NCBI GenBank assembly: GCA_023382975.1
Contig: JAHDXO010000011.1
Location: forward strand, 41,880-105,879
Source of the DNA: Pirellulaceae bacterium
GTDB taxonomy: Bacteria; Planctomycetota; Planctomycetia; Pirellulales; Pirellulaceae
Length of the DNA stretch: 64,000 bases
Direction: 5' to 3'
Shown here: one piece after another, positions 33,944-43,148 of the stretch
Layout of the letters: every line of letters starts with the position of its first letter
Position numbering within the stretch: the stretch's first letter is position 1
Notes under the pieces: model-generated
What the model was told of the DNA's origin: nothing
The model's input: only the letters and a program-made list of their open reading frames with translations
Database searches by the model: none
Translations under genes and position numbers: made by a program

Positions 33944-36574
33944 GTGGACGCGGCATCGATCAGACCATATCTGCTGAATTGCGGATATCGACCGGCGTTG
34001 ATTCGGTCCGATTTTGCGTTCGGCGATGGGCAGACCGCGGGCCTCGTCGCATTTGCTTATCCGCCGGCTGACGCCCGCTCGGCCTGCGTTGCCGTACTCG
34101 ACGGCTGCGAGGACTCTCGCGAGACGGTGCTGGCCTGCCAGGGACTGGGGACGCCGGTTGTTTTCGTCTGCGAGCGGGAAAGCTTGCACTGGTGGAGTCA
34201 GAGTGCCACCGGTCCGCGTCCGATCCAGAGGATTGCGGCCCCCGATGTGCCGCGATTCTTCCAGAAACACGGCGCGGACTTTCGGCCGGATCGGGTGTAT
34301 CGAGCGAAGACGTGGGCGCGATTCGACAAGGAGTTTCAACTTTCGTTCGTCGATCGGGGCCTGATGCCGCTGATCGAAGGTCAAATTGGACGAGCCCTGC
34401 AGGATCTGATCGAACGTAACGTGGCGGCCTTGAAATCCAACCTGCGGTGGAAGAGCATCGACAGTCAACAAGGACAGTGGTTGCTGCAAACCGTTTTCGG
34501 GCTTGTGTCGGCAAAGATCCTGCGAGACAAAAACGTGCCGACGTTCCACGGTTTGGAACTGGTGGACGTCGACGACGTGTTCACCCGACTTGCCCAGCAC
34601 TACAACGTCGCATCCGTTCCGATCCTTGACCAGCGACAGCGTGACGCTCTGGCGGAGACGGCTCAGGAGATTCGCCGGTTCAGCCATCTTGGCATGGCCA
34701 CAACAGAGTCGCTGGCCTACGTGTACGAGAACGCGCTGATCTCGAAGGAGATCCGGACCGAACTCGGAATCCACAGCACACCGCCTTATCTGGTCGACTA
34801 CATCGTCGGTAAGTTGGGACGATGGATCGAGCGCATGGCCGTGGATGAACGTCAAGTGTTCGAGCCGGCTTGCGGCCACGCTGGTTTTTTGGTGGCGGCC
34901 ATGAGGCTGCTGACGGAACTCTTGCCGCCCGACCGCGCAACCCCCGCGAACCGCCGGAACTATCTGCGAAAACGAGTGCATGGCTGCGAAATCGATCCCT
35001 TCGCTCTGGACATCGCGAGGCTTTCTCTAACGTTGGCCGATATTCCGAATCCCAACGGTTGGGACTTGGTATCCGGCGACATGTTTCTGGGCGATCTGTT
35101 GGAACGTCAGTCTCGCAAGGCAACCATCCTGCTGGCCAATCCGCCGTTTGAGAAGTTCGACCAGAAGGAGTTGGACGGATACCGGAAAGCGGGTATTGAG
35201 CCGAGATATCTCAACAAGACAGCGGAGATGCTGGGGCGAACTTTGCCGCAACTCCCTGCCGGAGCCGTGTTCGGCATCGTGGCCCCTGAGAGCTTGCTAC
35301 ACAACAAGAACTCGCAGAACATCAGGGAGATCTTGCTGCGGGATTTTGAGATCAGCGAAATCTGTTCATTTCCGGACAAGGTCTTCACGTTTTCGGACGT
35401 GGAATCGGCCGTGATTCTGGGACGTCGACGGACGGCAGCGAAGGAACGCCGGCCCAGCACGAGTTTCCGGCGTGTACGCGAGCGGGATATCGAGCGGTTC
35501 CGATTGGACTACCACTGCACGGTCCGACGCGACGTGGACCAGTCGCGATTCAGCGCGGCTCGCCATCTCGACCTGCGGGTGCCCGAATTAGAGGACGTCT
35601 GGGAATGGTGCCGTCAACAAGGCTGCTCAAAGCTCGGAATGGTAGCGGACGTGGGGCTCGGCCTGATCTATCTCGGACGCGACTTACCCCCAGGAGCGAG
35701 AACGTACTCCGCTGATCGCTTCCCAGGAGCGGTGCGCGGCTTCGTTCACTTTGACTGCGAGTACCTCCACGAGACACCCACTGCCTATTGGCTCAATCTA
35801 AGCGACGATGTATTGCTTCGCAGCCGTGCGGGCACAACCACCGGCATACCGCAAGTCCTGCTCAACTACGCCCGTGTCAGCCGTGGACCGTGGCGACTCA
35901 AAGCATTGATCGATAGGGAAGGGCATGCAGTGAGCAGCAACTTCATTGTGATTCGGCCGACCGCTTCTGCGTGGCCCCTGGAGTTCCTTTGGGCTGTAAT
36001 GAACTCGCCAATCGCAAATGGCTTCGCATACTGCCACCTGGGCAAACGACACAACATCGTCAATACGATCCGCGAGATCCCGGTTCCCCAAGCCGCCTCC
36101 GACGCCATTGCCCAAATCGAACGAGCGGCTCGCGCGTACTTAGCTGCTGTCACTTCCCTTGACGGCCCTGACGGGCAGATTGCGCCGGACACAACCCGTG
36201 ATCTGCTGTTTCGCGTGGACGCCGAGGTGCTTCGTCTTTACCACTTGCCGCCATTCCTGGAACGCGAACTCTTGGACTTGTTTGCCGGCTGGCCGCGCGT
36301 CGGCGTGCCGTTCCCTCTCGATCGTTTCTTCCCCCCGCACTTCAAAGATCGTCTGCCGCTGCATGATCTGATCGATATCACTCAGGACTGGCCCAAGACG
36401 AATCGCCGCCGGGACGAACTGATTGAAAAGAAAATCCACCGGTCGATTGCCCCCGAGGAGAAGACAGAATTGAGCCGGCTACAAGAACTGGCTGACCTGC
36501 GCGTTCGGCTGGTGGCGCCACTGCCGTTGCATGAACTGGAACCAACGCAGGAACTCGAAGCTGAGGCATCGTGA
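33944..36574 (+). CDS. N6-adenine DNA methylase (large, Eco57I-like)
   Basis: An 876-residue DNA methyltransferase. Residues ~1-110 may form a nuclease-like or regulatory head (IRPYLLNCGYRPALIRSDFA), without a catalytic motif I can identify. The SAM motif FEPACGHAGFL lies at ~306 and the catalytic ILLANPPFEKF (NPPF) at ~398. The remainder, ~480-880, is probably target recognition (GLGLIYLGRDLPPG, RHNIVNTIREIPVPQA). GTG start after a purine-rich stretch. The stop overlaps the next gene's ATG (TGATG), so methylase and HNH nuclease are translationally coupled. This suggests a restriction-modification-type or other defence pair. No specificity (HsdS) or HsdR gene is near. Confidence 0.85.
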   Translation: MDAASIRPYLLNCGYRPALIRSDFAFGDGQTAGLVAFAYPPADARSACVAVLDGCEDSRETVLACQGLGTPVVFVCERESLHWWSQSATGPRPIQRIAAPDVPRFFQKHGADFRPDRVYRAKTWARFDKEFQLSFVDRGLMPLIEGQIGRALQDLIERNVAALKSNLRWKSIDSQQGQWLLQTVFGLVSAKILRDKNVPTFHGLELVDVDDVFTRLAQHYNVASVPILDQRQRDALAETAQEIRRFSHLGMATTESLAYVYENALISKEIRTELGIHSTPPYLVDYIVGKLGRWIERMAVDERQVFEPACGHAGFLVAAMRLLTELLPPDRATPANRRNYLRKRVHGCEIDPFALDIARLSLTLADIPNPNGWDLVSGDMFLGDLLERQSRKATILLANPPFEKFDQKELDGYRKAGIEPRYLNKTAEMLGRTLPQLPAGAVFGIVAPESLLHNKNSQNIREILLRDFEISEICSFPDKVFTFSDVESAVILGRRRTAAKERRPSTSFRRVRERDIERFRLDYHCTVRRDVDQSRFSAARHLDLRVPELEDVWEWCRQQGCSKLGMVADVGLGLIYLGRDLPPGARTYSADRFPGAVRGFVHFDCEYLHETPTAYWLNLSDDVLLRSRAGTTTGIPQVLLNYARVSRGPWRLKALIDREGHAVSSNFIVIRPTASAWPLEFLWAVMNSPIANGFAYCHLGKRHNIVNTIREIPVPQAASDAIAQIERAARAYLAAVTSLDGPDGQIAPDTTRDLLFRVDAEVLRLYHLPPFLERELLDLFAGWPRVGVPFPLDRFFPPHFKDRLPLHDLIDITQDWPKTNRRRDELIEKKIHRSIAPEEKTELSRLQELADLRVRLVAPLPLHELEPTQELEAEAS

Positions 36575-37182
36575 TGGAGCGGGTAACCGTCTTCGACTAC
36601 CCAACGACCGCCCATGTGCGCCGGCACGGACCGTTCGGCTACCAGGACTACGCGTCCTATCGCGACTGGCTGCGCGATGAGTTCGAGTTTCGCTGTGTCT
36701 ATTGCCTGAAGCGGGAGGTGTGGGGAGAACGGACGGCGGCCTACCATCTCGACCATTTCGTTCCTCAAGCCCATGACGCGACGAAAACGTTGGACTACGA
36801 CAATCTTGTCTACGTGTGTGCGAGCTGCAATGCGCTGAAGGCGGATCTCCTGATTCCGGATCCATGCCGAATTGCCTACGGTCACTGTATCCGCGTGAAC
36901 GACGACGGTACGATCGACGCGCTGAACGAGGAAGGAGAGAGGCTGGTCGACAAATTGCGATTGGACAGTCCGGACCGCACGCGTTTCCGGCGGTGGATCT
37001 TGGACAACCTGCGGTCATTGGTCCGCAACACCGAACGGGCGTTGCTTGTCAGTTGGACTCGCTATCCCGAAGACCTGCCCGACTTGAGACGCAAACACGA
37101 GCCCGGAAACAGCCGCCCCGCAGGACGCGAGCAGTGCTGCTTCGCCCGCCGCGAACGCGGCGAGTTGCCGGATACCTATTAG
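36574..37182 (+). CDS. HNH nuclease coupled to methylase
   Basis: A 202-residue protein with an HNH/zinc core: CVYCLKREVWG at ~41, LDHFVPQAHD at ~64, and VCASCNALKADL at ~86. The C-terminal part (RFRRWILDNLRSLVRNTERA) is helical and unlike short HNH proteins. It starts one base inside the methylase stop codon (a GTG three bases earlier is also possible), so the products are made together. A nuclease working with the methylase is the natural reading. Whether the site is cut when unmodified or when modified cannot be read here. Confidence 0.85.
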   Translation: MERVTVFDYPTTAHVRRHGPFGYQDYASYRDWLRDEFEFRCVYCLKREVWGERTAAYHLDHFVPQAHDATKTLDYDNLVYVCASCNALKADLLIPDPCRIAYGHCIRVNDDGTIDALNEEGERLVDKLRLDSPDRTRFRRWILDNLRSLVRNTERALLVSWTRYPEDLPDLRRKHEPGNSRPAGREQCCFARRERGELPDTY

Positions 37183-37225
37183 ATGCACAGCGTTCGCCTC
37201 GACGTTGCCGCCGGTTAGCGAGGGA

Positions 37226-38530
37226 TCACTCTCGCTCGCGGGATTCGCGGAGGCGGGCTAGTTCGGTGTAGATGTCGTCTTGCAGCGACTTGATGGTGGT
37301 GGCGAGTTCGTCGAATGCGGCAGGGTCCAGGAATCCGTCGGCTCGCAGCGGGAAGAGCATGCCGAAGGCGAATGCGGCGCCGCGCAGCGCTCGCTTCAGT
37401 TGCACCAGATCCAGGCCGGATGGGGGCTCGGAATTTGGGCCGCCCAGCGCCTGGGCCAAGCCGCCGAGCATCTCGCCCGTGGCGCCGAGCAGGCTGCGGA
37501 AGTTCTCGTTCGACCGCTGGTCCGCCGCCTCGGCCAGATCGTACAACCGTGCGTTCAGGTCCATGACCCGTTCGAGCAACGGATGGTGCCCGTCGTCGCC
37601 GAGCCAGTCGTCCGCCGAGTCTTCGTCCGGGTCTCGGATGGCGTCGGGCAGGCTCTCGCGCCACGGCTCGTCTTCTTCGTCGGCCCCCGCCTCGATCACC
37701 TCGCGGGCAGCTTCCGACAGCGACGGCTCGCCGGGCAAATCGACGAGCCCCTCGTCGCGCATGGCGGCCAGCAACGCATCGCCGGTCTCGTCGCCTCGCG
37801 CCAGACGCTCTTCGATGGCCCGATGAAGTCGCTCTTGCTTCCGGCGCTGCTCCTTGAACTCGGCGTCCCACTGGGCTTCGGTTCCGTCCGCGGAATCGTC
37901 GAAGCCATCGCCGGAATCATCGTCGTCCCAACGCACCGGCGGGTGCTCGGGAGGGCGTCCCAGAGTCTGCTGGACGAGTTGCGCCACCCGCGTGATCCGC
38001 GCCAGGAGGATTTCCGGATCCTCCGCAGCCTCGGCCGTCAGCCCGTGCCGCCGCAAACCGTCGGCGAGCCCGTCGATCGCCGATTGAACGTACTCCATCT
38101 TCCGCTGCAGCGCCGGCAGGTCGCGTGTTTCCCAATATCCGCCTTCGTCGGAGACCTCCAGGTTCGGGAAGAATTCGCGTTGGAGTGCCGCCAGCAGTTC
38201 GACGAGTGCCACGTGGCCTTCGACCGATCCGAATTGCGTCTTCACAAAGCACCAGGGCGGCTCGGCGATTTGCCCTTTCTCGGCATCCTCGATCTCAAAC
38301 AGATTGATCAGCCAGCCTTCGGGAGAAATCAGCAGGCTGGTGGTCTCCTGGCCGGGGGACAACTCCAGCATGACGCCGCGCACGACTCGCCGAGGATCGT
38401 CGTCGTGGAAACTCCGCCAGACGCGGGCGTGGCCGCCGATCTCCAACGCCAGATCGAGGACTCGGTCCTCGAAATCCTCGACTCGGCCAACGTCCGCGAG
38501 CGAACCGCGGTACGCAATCGTGATTCCCAT
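37226..38530 (-). CDS. Acidic cytoplasmic protein of unknown function
   Basis: A 434-residue soluble protein without signal or membrane segments. Residues ~1-150 look like one folded domain (MGITIAYRGSLADVGRVEDF, ARVWRSFHDDDP, EPPWCFVKTQFGSVEGHVAL). The middle (~205-330) is highly acidic and probably disordered. The last ~100 residues are helical. No family recognised; the N-terminal domain may be shared among planctomycetes. It converges with the HNH gene and is followed upstream by a MITE-like element. Confidence 0.7.
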   Translation of the reverse strand: MGITIAYRGSLADVGRVEDFEDRVLDLALEIGGHARVWRSFHDDDPRRVVRGVMLELSPGQETTSLLISPEGWLINLFEIEDAEKGQIAEPPWCFVKTQFGSVEGHVALVELLAALQREFFPNLEVSDEGGYWETRDLPALQRKMEYVQSAIDGLADGLRRHGLTAEAAEDPEILLARITRVAQLVQQTLGRPPEHPPVRWDDDDSGDGFDDSADGTEAQWDAEFKEQRRKQERLHRAIEERLARGDETGDALLAAMRDEGLVDLPGEPSLSEAAREVIEAGADEEDEPWRESLPDAIRDPDEDSADDWLGDDGHHPLLERVMDLNARLYDLAEAADQRSNENFRSLLGATGEMLGGLAQALGGPNSEPPSGLDLVQLKRALRGAAFAFGMLFPLRADGFLDPAAFDELATTIKSLQDDIYTELARLRESRERE

Positions 38531-38560
38531 GATTCGTCTCCGTCAATCGCAACATCCCGC

Positions 38561-38702
38561 GTCTTGCATCTTTTAAGTTGCGCGTAGCCGAATTCGTGAG
38601 AATTCGGAGGTATTTCGCGGGGCCCCGCGCCCAACCCAGAGCCCGAATTCTCACGAATTCGGCTACTCCCCGTCGAAATGCGCAACTTCAAAGTCTTGCA
38701 TC
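38561..38702. mobile_element. MITE-like inverted-repeat element with direct-repeat flanks
   Basis: Perfect 24-bp arms at 38584-38607 and 38643-38666 (core CCGAATTCGTGAGAATTCGG and its complement, plus GTAG/CTAC ends) are inverted around 35 bases. Just outside, AAGTTGCGC at 38575-38583 and GCGCAACTT at 38680-38688 extend the symmetry. A 10-bp direct repeat, GTCTTGCATC, occurs at 38561-38570 and 38693-38702, like a target-site duplication. No coding capacity. Single or paired arms of the same sequence occur elsewhere in the window. Confidence 0.7.
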
Positions 38703-38720
38703 GGGCCAGCCCCGACTGCG

Positions 38721-39989
38721 TCAGGCGAACAGTTCCTTGATGACTCGGCCGCTGTTGGCGATTTTCATCGGGCGCCCGCTACGGCTGGTGAAGGTGGTTT
38801 CTAGCGAGATGCCCAACGCTTGGCAGACAGTCGCCATCACGTCTTGCGACGTGTAGGGATCCGTCTCGCATTGCGTTCCGTCCCCGTTCGTCTTGCCCAC
38901 CGCAATGCCGCCTCGCAAGCCGGAACCGCCCACGACGACGCTCCACGCGCGAGCCCAGTGATCGCGGCCCGCCGTGCCGTTGATGCGCGGCGTGCGGCCG
39001 AACTCGCCCATCCAGATGATCGCCGTGTCCTGCAACAGTTCGCGCTGAGCGAGATCTTCGACCAACGCGCTCATCGCCTGGTCCATCTCCGGCAGCTTCT
39101 GGTCGCGCAGCGTGGGGAAAATGTTCTGGTGGTTGTCCCACCCGCCCAAGTCCACTTCGATGAACGGCACCCCGGCCTCGACCAGTCGCCGAGCCATCAA
39201 ACAGCCCCGCCCGAAGCCCGTCTTGCCGTAACGTTCCTGAACCGCCTCGGGCTCGCGGGTCACTTGGAATGCGGCCATCTGGTCGCTCGTCATCAAATCC
39301 AGGGTCTTCTTCAAGACCTTCTGATGATCGCCGGCCGCCAAGCCGCGAGTCTCCTGGATGAAGCCTTTTTCGATCAGATCCAGCACGGCCATCCGCTGCA
39401 TGATCCGCGTCTCGTCGACGCCCATGTCCAAGTTGCGGATGCGACCGTTGCTGTCGACCGAGAACGGCGCCCAAGCCATGCCGAGAAAGCCCGGTCCCAC
39501 GCTGTTACCTCCGACGACAACGAACGGCGGGATCTGCAGACCGTCGCGCTGCTCCATCAGTTCGTGAGCCAGAACCGACCCGTAGCTCGGATGCTGGATG
39601 TTGGGGTTCGGCACATAGCCGGTGTGCATGTAGTAGCGGCCTCGCTCGTGGTCGGCTTCGCGCGTGCTCATCGAGCGGACGATGGTCAAGTGATGCATCT
39701 GCTGGGCGGTCATCGGCAGATGCTCGCAGATCTCCACATCGCTGCTGGTGCGGATCGGCCGGAACGGTCCGCCGGTCGGCGCCCCCGGCTTCAGATCCCA
39801 CAGATCGATCGTCGACGGGCCGCCGCCCATCCACAGCAGGATGGCGGACTTGTGCCGCTTCTTCAGATCCGCCGCATGAACACTCAACGAGTGGCCGAGC
39901 GCCCAGGCCGGCGCAACCATGCTGGCCGCTCCTGCCAAGTGCTTCATGAAGTGTCGGCGCGTCATCCCTTGCGGTACGAAAAAACTCAT
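38721..39989 (-). CDS. DUF1501 Tat-exported protein
   Basis: A 422-residue DUF1501 protein, related in fold to sulfatases and phosphatases (alkaline-phosphatase-like clan). The Tat-type leader MTRRHFMKHLAGAASMVAPA, then ILLWMGGGPSTIDLWDLKPG near the start of the domain. GEFGRTPRINGTAGRDHW and CLMARRLVEAGVPFIEVDLG are the usual family blocks. True start ATG 39989 after GGGGAGAG. Usually found beside DUF1549/DUF1553 genes in planctomycetes, as here (40176-42251). Reaction unknown. Confidence 0.88.
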   Translation of the reverse strand: MSFFVPQGMTRRHFMKHLAGAASMVAPAWALGHSLSVHAADLKKRHKSAILLWMGGGPSTIDLWDLKPGAPTGGPFRPIRTSSDVEICEHLPMTAQQMHHLTIVRSMSTREADHERGRYYMHTGYVPNPNIQHPSYGSVLAHELMEQRDGLQIPPFVVVGGNSVGPGFLGMAWAPFSVDSNGRIRNLDMGVDETRIMQRMAVLDLIEKGFIQETRGLAAGDHQKVLKKTLDLMTSDQMAAFQVTREPEAVQERYGKTGFGRGCLMARRLVEAGVPFIEVDLGGWDNHQNIFPTLRDQKLPEMDQAMSALVEDLAQRELLQDTAIIWMGEFGRTPRINGTAGRDHWARAWSVVVGGSGLRGGIAVGKTNGDGTQCETDPYTSQDVMATVCQALGISLETTFTSRSGRPMKIANSGRVIKELFA

Positions 39990-40175
39990 CGGTATGTCTC
40001 TCCCCAGTCGGCGATGTGTTGGTCGAATCAAAAAACGGCAGTCCACTATTCGGACGCCACGCCTATTGTATTCACGTTCATGCATGCGAAAAGCGGGAAA
40101 AAAGGACCCACCCGTTGTTTCAAGCGTGCTGTGCGGTCCATCGGAGAACGGCCTGCGGATTTGTTGCTCTACAAG

Positions 40176-42251
40176 TTACCGCGACCCGCGTCGGCTAGCC
40201 AACAGAGTTTGCCACAGTTCGCGGATCGCGAGCTGGTCGTTCATCCGGTCGGCCAACACCAGCTTCGCCGCGGTCGACTCCCGAGCCGTCGGCGGGCGGT
40301 CCAAGACAGCGCGGAACAGATGTTCCACCTTGCGATCCTGAGACATGCCGCTGGTGGCCAGACGATCCAGCCACGACGGGCCGGCCGTCGCCTCGGCGCC
40401 CTGCGTGTCAATAATTTGCGGGATCGCCATGCCGGCGGGCGTCCACGAGTGCCGGGCGAGCGTTCGCGCCTGCAACGCGGAACCGGACGGGCGCGTGCGC
40501 ACGGCCAGCATCAAATCCTTGTACACGTCGGCGGTCGTTGCCGGTTCGGCGTAGAACCGGGCGAACAACGGCGGTCCACCGGTCTCCGGCGTGTCCATCC
40601 AACTCTCCGGCGTCGGTTGATCCGAGACGTCGAACGCCTTGCTCAACACGATCCAGCGCATCAGGCTGGCGAGATTGAAATCGTGAGCCTCCAGTTGGTC
40701 GCTCAATCCCTTCAGCAATTCGGGATGCGACGGCGGATTGTGAGGCCCCAGGTCGTCAACCGGTTCGACGAAACCGTACTGCAACAAACCTGCCCAAACC
40801 CGATTCACCGCGGCCGTGCGGAATTCGGGCGACTCGGCCAATCGACGAGCCAACTGCTGGCGTCGATTGACGTCGGCCAGCAAGCCGCTCCTCGGCAGCG
40901 GATCGGGACCGAATTCCGGATAGGCCACCCGCAGACGACCATCCTCGCCCCGATAGAAGATCTCCGCGTCGGTCGGGATGCCTGTCTCGCCGTAGAAATC
41001 CGCATCCGCCAGACTGGCATACTGGGCCGGCGAGGCGCGGCGGACCTGCATCTGCCGGAAGAATGCATTCAGTGCCCAAAACTCGTCCTGCTCCCGGCCG
41101 CTGGCCGGATCGTTGTGGCAGCGAGCACAAACCAACTGCTTGCCCAGGAACACCCGCGAGACGCGATCCGTCGTCGCCGTGAACCCGTTGCCGTCGAACG
41201 CGGCCAAGAAGTTCGCCGCTCCGTTGAATTCCGGAGATTGAGGATCGCACGAACCGGTCGCCGAAATCAAGTCGGCCGCCAACCGGTCGTAAGGCTTGTT
41301 CTCCCGCAACGAATCGGACAGGAATTGTTCGAGGCCCTCGCGGCTGATGCCCAGCCGGTTCGAATCCCGCGCGGCGGCACCGAGCAACGTCTCGGCCCAG
41401 AACGCCGACCAGTGCCGAGCGTAGTCCTCGCTGGCCAACAGCCGGTCCACCAATTCCGCCCGACGCTCGGATCGCGAGCCTCCGAGGAACTGCCGCAATT
41501 CGTCGTCGGTAGGATCGCGGCCGACCAGTCGTTGGTAGACTCGCTGGCACCACTGTTCATCGCCCGGAGGCGGCGAGGGAGTCACTCCCCGCTGCCGCCA
41601 CTGCTGGCTGAGCATCTCGTCGACAAACGCAATCACTTCCGCGTTGCTCGATGGAGTGCCGCGACGAACCGCCGGCGTGCCTGCCGAAGCAACCGCGGAA
41701 CCCTCGCCCGTTCCTGGGACGGGCTGCGCCGTCGAACCCGACGAAGCGACCCCTTCATCCGTTCCGGTCGTTGCTGCTTCCGGCCCGCCAACCAACGGCG
41801 CGGGGCGATCCGGCAGATCGCCTTCGACGAGACCAGCGGATCCCGCCGCGCCCGGCTGTATTTCCACAGGCGGATCCGACTGGACCACCAGTCCGCCCCA
41901 GCGCTGGCTGCTGGTTTGCCCCACGTAAACCCCGATGCTGACCATCGCGATCAACAAGCTGGCCGCCACGGCGACGCTCAACCAGGACGTCTGGCTCCGG
42001 CGGCGGTGCAGAGGCCGAGGCGATTCGAGTGGACTGGCCGTGCGGGCGACGGGCGGCAATGCCACATCGGCGCAGACCACGGGCGGCGGTTCTACCGCCG
42101 CGGCAATCGGCGAGACCGAAGCCCGAGGCGGAACTGCTTGGCGGTTCTCGATTGCCTGCAGAATCTTGGCGCTCAGATCCGGCGGGTACTGGCCACCCAG
42201 CACCTCTTCCAGACCGGCCTCCAGAATTCTGTCTTCGTAGTCCGCGTTCAT
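40176..42251 (-). CDS. Membrane DUF1549/DUF1553 protein coupled to sigma factor
   Basis: A 691-residue protein. Residues ~1-110 are cytoplasmic (MNADYEDRILEAGLEEVLGG), then one helix (~88-108, WLSVAVAASLLIAMVSIGVY) and a low-complexity linker. DUF1549 (~235-430) carries FLGKQLVCARCHNDPASGRE with one CxxCH. DUF1553 (~460-690) carries NRVWAGLLQYGFVEPVDDLG. Its ATG overlaps the ECF sigma stop (ATGA). The short N-terminus before the membrane helix is where an anti-sigma domain would sit, so it may regulate that sigma factor, although no zinc-binding anti-sigma motif is visible. The DUF1501 gene follows in the same direction. Confidence 0.82.
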   Translation of the reverse strand: MNADYEDRILEAGLEEVLGGQYPPDLSAKILQAIENRQAVPPRASVSPIAAAVEPPPVVCADVALPPVARTASPLESPRPLHRRRSQTSWLSVAVAASLLIAMVSIGVYVGQTSSQRWGGLVVQSDPPVEIQPGAAGSAGLVEGDLPDRPAPLVGGPEAATTGTDEGVASSGSTAQPVPGTGEGSAVASAGTPAVRRGTPSSNAEVIAFVDEMLSQQWRQRGVTPSPPPGDEQWCQRVYQRLVGRDPTDDELRQFLGGSRSERRAELVDRLLASEDYARHWSAFWAETLLGAAARDSNRLGISREGLEQFLSDSLRENKPYDRLAADLISATGSCDPQSPEFNGAANFLAAFDGNGFTATTDRVSRVFLGKQLVCARCHNDPASGREQDEFWALNAFFRQMQVRRASPAQYASLADADFYGETGIPTDAEIFYRGEDGRLRVAYPEFGPDPLPRSGLLADVNRRQQLARRLAESPEFRTAAVNRVWAGLLQYGFVEPVDDLGPHNPPSHPELLKGLSDQLEAHDFNLASLMRWIVLSKAFDVSDQPTPESWMDTPETGGPPLFARFYAEPATTADVYKDLMLAVRTRPSGSALQARTLARHSWTPAGMAIPQIIDTQGAEATAGPSWLDRLATSGMSQDRKVEHLFRAVLDRPPTARESTAAKLVLADRMNDQLAIRELWQTLLASRRGSR

Positions 42252-42769
42252 GCCAGTTTCCGTTCGATGCAGCCGCGCAACTGCTGCTTGGCCCGCTGCA
42301 TCAAGTTCTTTGCTCCATGTTCCGTGATTCCCAACGCCGCAGCGATTTCCGTCCGCGACTCCCGATCGCGGAACCGCATGTCCAGCGCCATGCGGGCCCG
42401 GTCGGTTAATAGCTGGAGACACTCGCGCAGAGCGTCCAGCCGTGCCTCTCCGTCATCGTTTCCGGCCCAGTCTTCCCAAGCCCTGTCGAACTGTTCGATG
42501 TCTTCCACCGCCACTACTTTGCCGGCTCGCCGCCGCGCGGAAACCAACTGATTGTGGGCCACGCGCCGCAGGTACGCCGCTGTCGCCGATGCTCCGTAAT
42601 CAACGAACGAGTGCTGCAAAACGGCCAGGAATGTCTCCTGGGTTAAGTCATCGGCTTCGGACGGGTCGCATCCTAAAGCCCGCAAGTACCGCCAGATGCC
42701 GGTCTGGTAACGCTGGATCAGCGTCGCTGGATCCAGACCGGGCATGTCTTGGGGTATCGCCGGCTTCAT
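42248..42769 (-). CDS. ECF-type RNA polymerase sigma factor
   Basis: A 173-residue sigma factor: region 2 (LIQRYQTGIWRYLRALGCDP, DDLTQETFLAVLQ, AYLRRVAHNQLVSARRR) and region 4 (LQLLTDRARMALDMRFRDRE, TEIAAALGITEHGAKNLMQR). Such factors recruit RNA polymerase to a few stress or envelope promoters. ATG 42769 is preferred over a TTG at 42784. The stop overlaps the DUF1549/DUF1553 protein's ATG. Cotranscription with a membrane protein fits the usual sigma/anti-sigma pairing. Confidence 0.88.
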   Translation of the reverse strand: MKPAIPQDMPGLDPATLIQRYQTGIWRYLRALGCDPSEADDLTQETFLAVLQHSFVDYGASATAAYLRRVAHNQLVSARRRAGKVVAVEDIEQFDRAWEDWAGNDDGEARLDALRECLQLLTDRARMALDMRFRDRESRTEIAAALGITEHGAKNLMQRAKQQLRGCIERKLA

Positions 42770-42799
42770 CAGTCCGCTCAGCAATCAAAACGGTTGGAG

Positions 42800-43030
42800 A
42801 TGGGGATTGTACTCACGTATTTCGGGGCTCCAGACCAAGATTATTGCCAGGCACCCTCCAAAAGGATGGGCATCGAGGCGCCGGAACCGACCTCCATCAT
42901 CCACAACCGCTCGCGACATGTCGACGACCCGAGATCGTGGACGAAGAAACTGATCGACCGGCATTGGGAAAGCCGCCCAAATCGGGAGCATCACTTCGCG
43001 ATCTCGGCGTCCAGTTTTGAGGGCCAATGA
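42800..43030 (+). CDS. Possible small hypothetical protein
   Basis: A 76-residue open frame with ATG at 42800 after GGTTGGAG, MGIVLTYFGAPDQDYCQAPS, ending HHFAISASSFEGQ. Its composition is less GC-biased than the flanks and protein-like, but a minus-strand frame is also open here, so it may be spurious or a remnant. No domain recognised. Confidence 0.3.
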   Translation: MGIVLTYFGAPDQDYCQAPSKRMGIEAPEPTSIIHNRSRHVDDPRSWTKKLIDRHWESRPNREHHFAISASSFEGQ

Positions 43031-43118
43031 TGTTGCTTCTCCTTGACGAGCTTACCGGCTCCCCATCTTGTCTACGCCGACGCGGAACGCTTCAGGTTGC
43101 AGACCGTCCGGCGCGAGC

Positions 43119-43124
43119 CCTATA
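43119..43124 (+). promoter_or_regulatory. Candidate -10 box for the PSCyt1-DUF1549 gene
   Basis: TATAAT sits 25 bases before the ATG at 43149. A weak TTGCAG at 43095-43100 is 18 bases upstream. If used, transcription begins near 43131, which excludes the in-frame ATG at 43125 as start. Confidence 0.5.
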
Positions 43125-43148
43125 ATGCCGGTGCATAAACCATTTTTA

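Noticed and set aside
38820..42551. Long open frame opposite the DUF1501 and DUF1549/DUF1553 genes
   Set aside because: Typical of high-GC coding DNA: it is Arg-rich, has no domain and runs antisense to well-supported genes.
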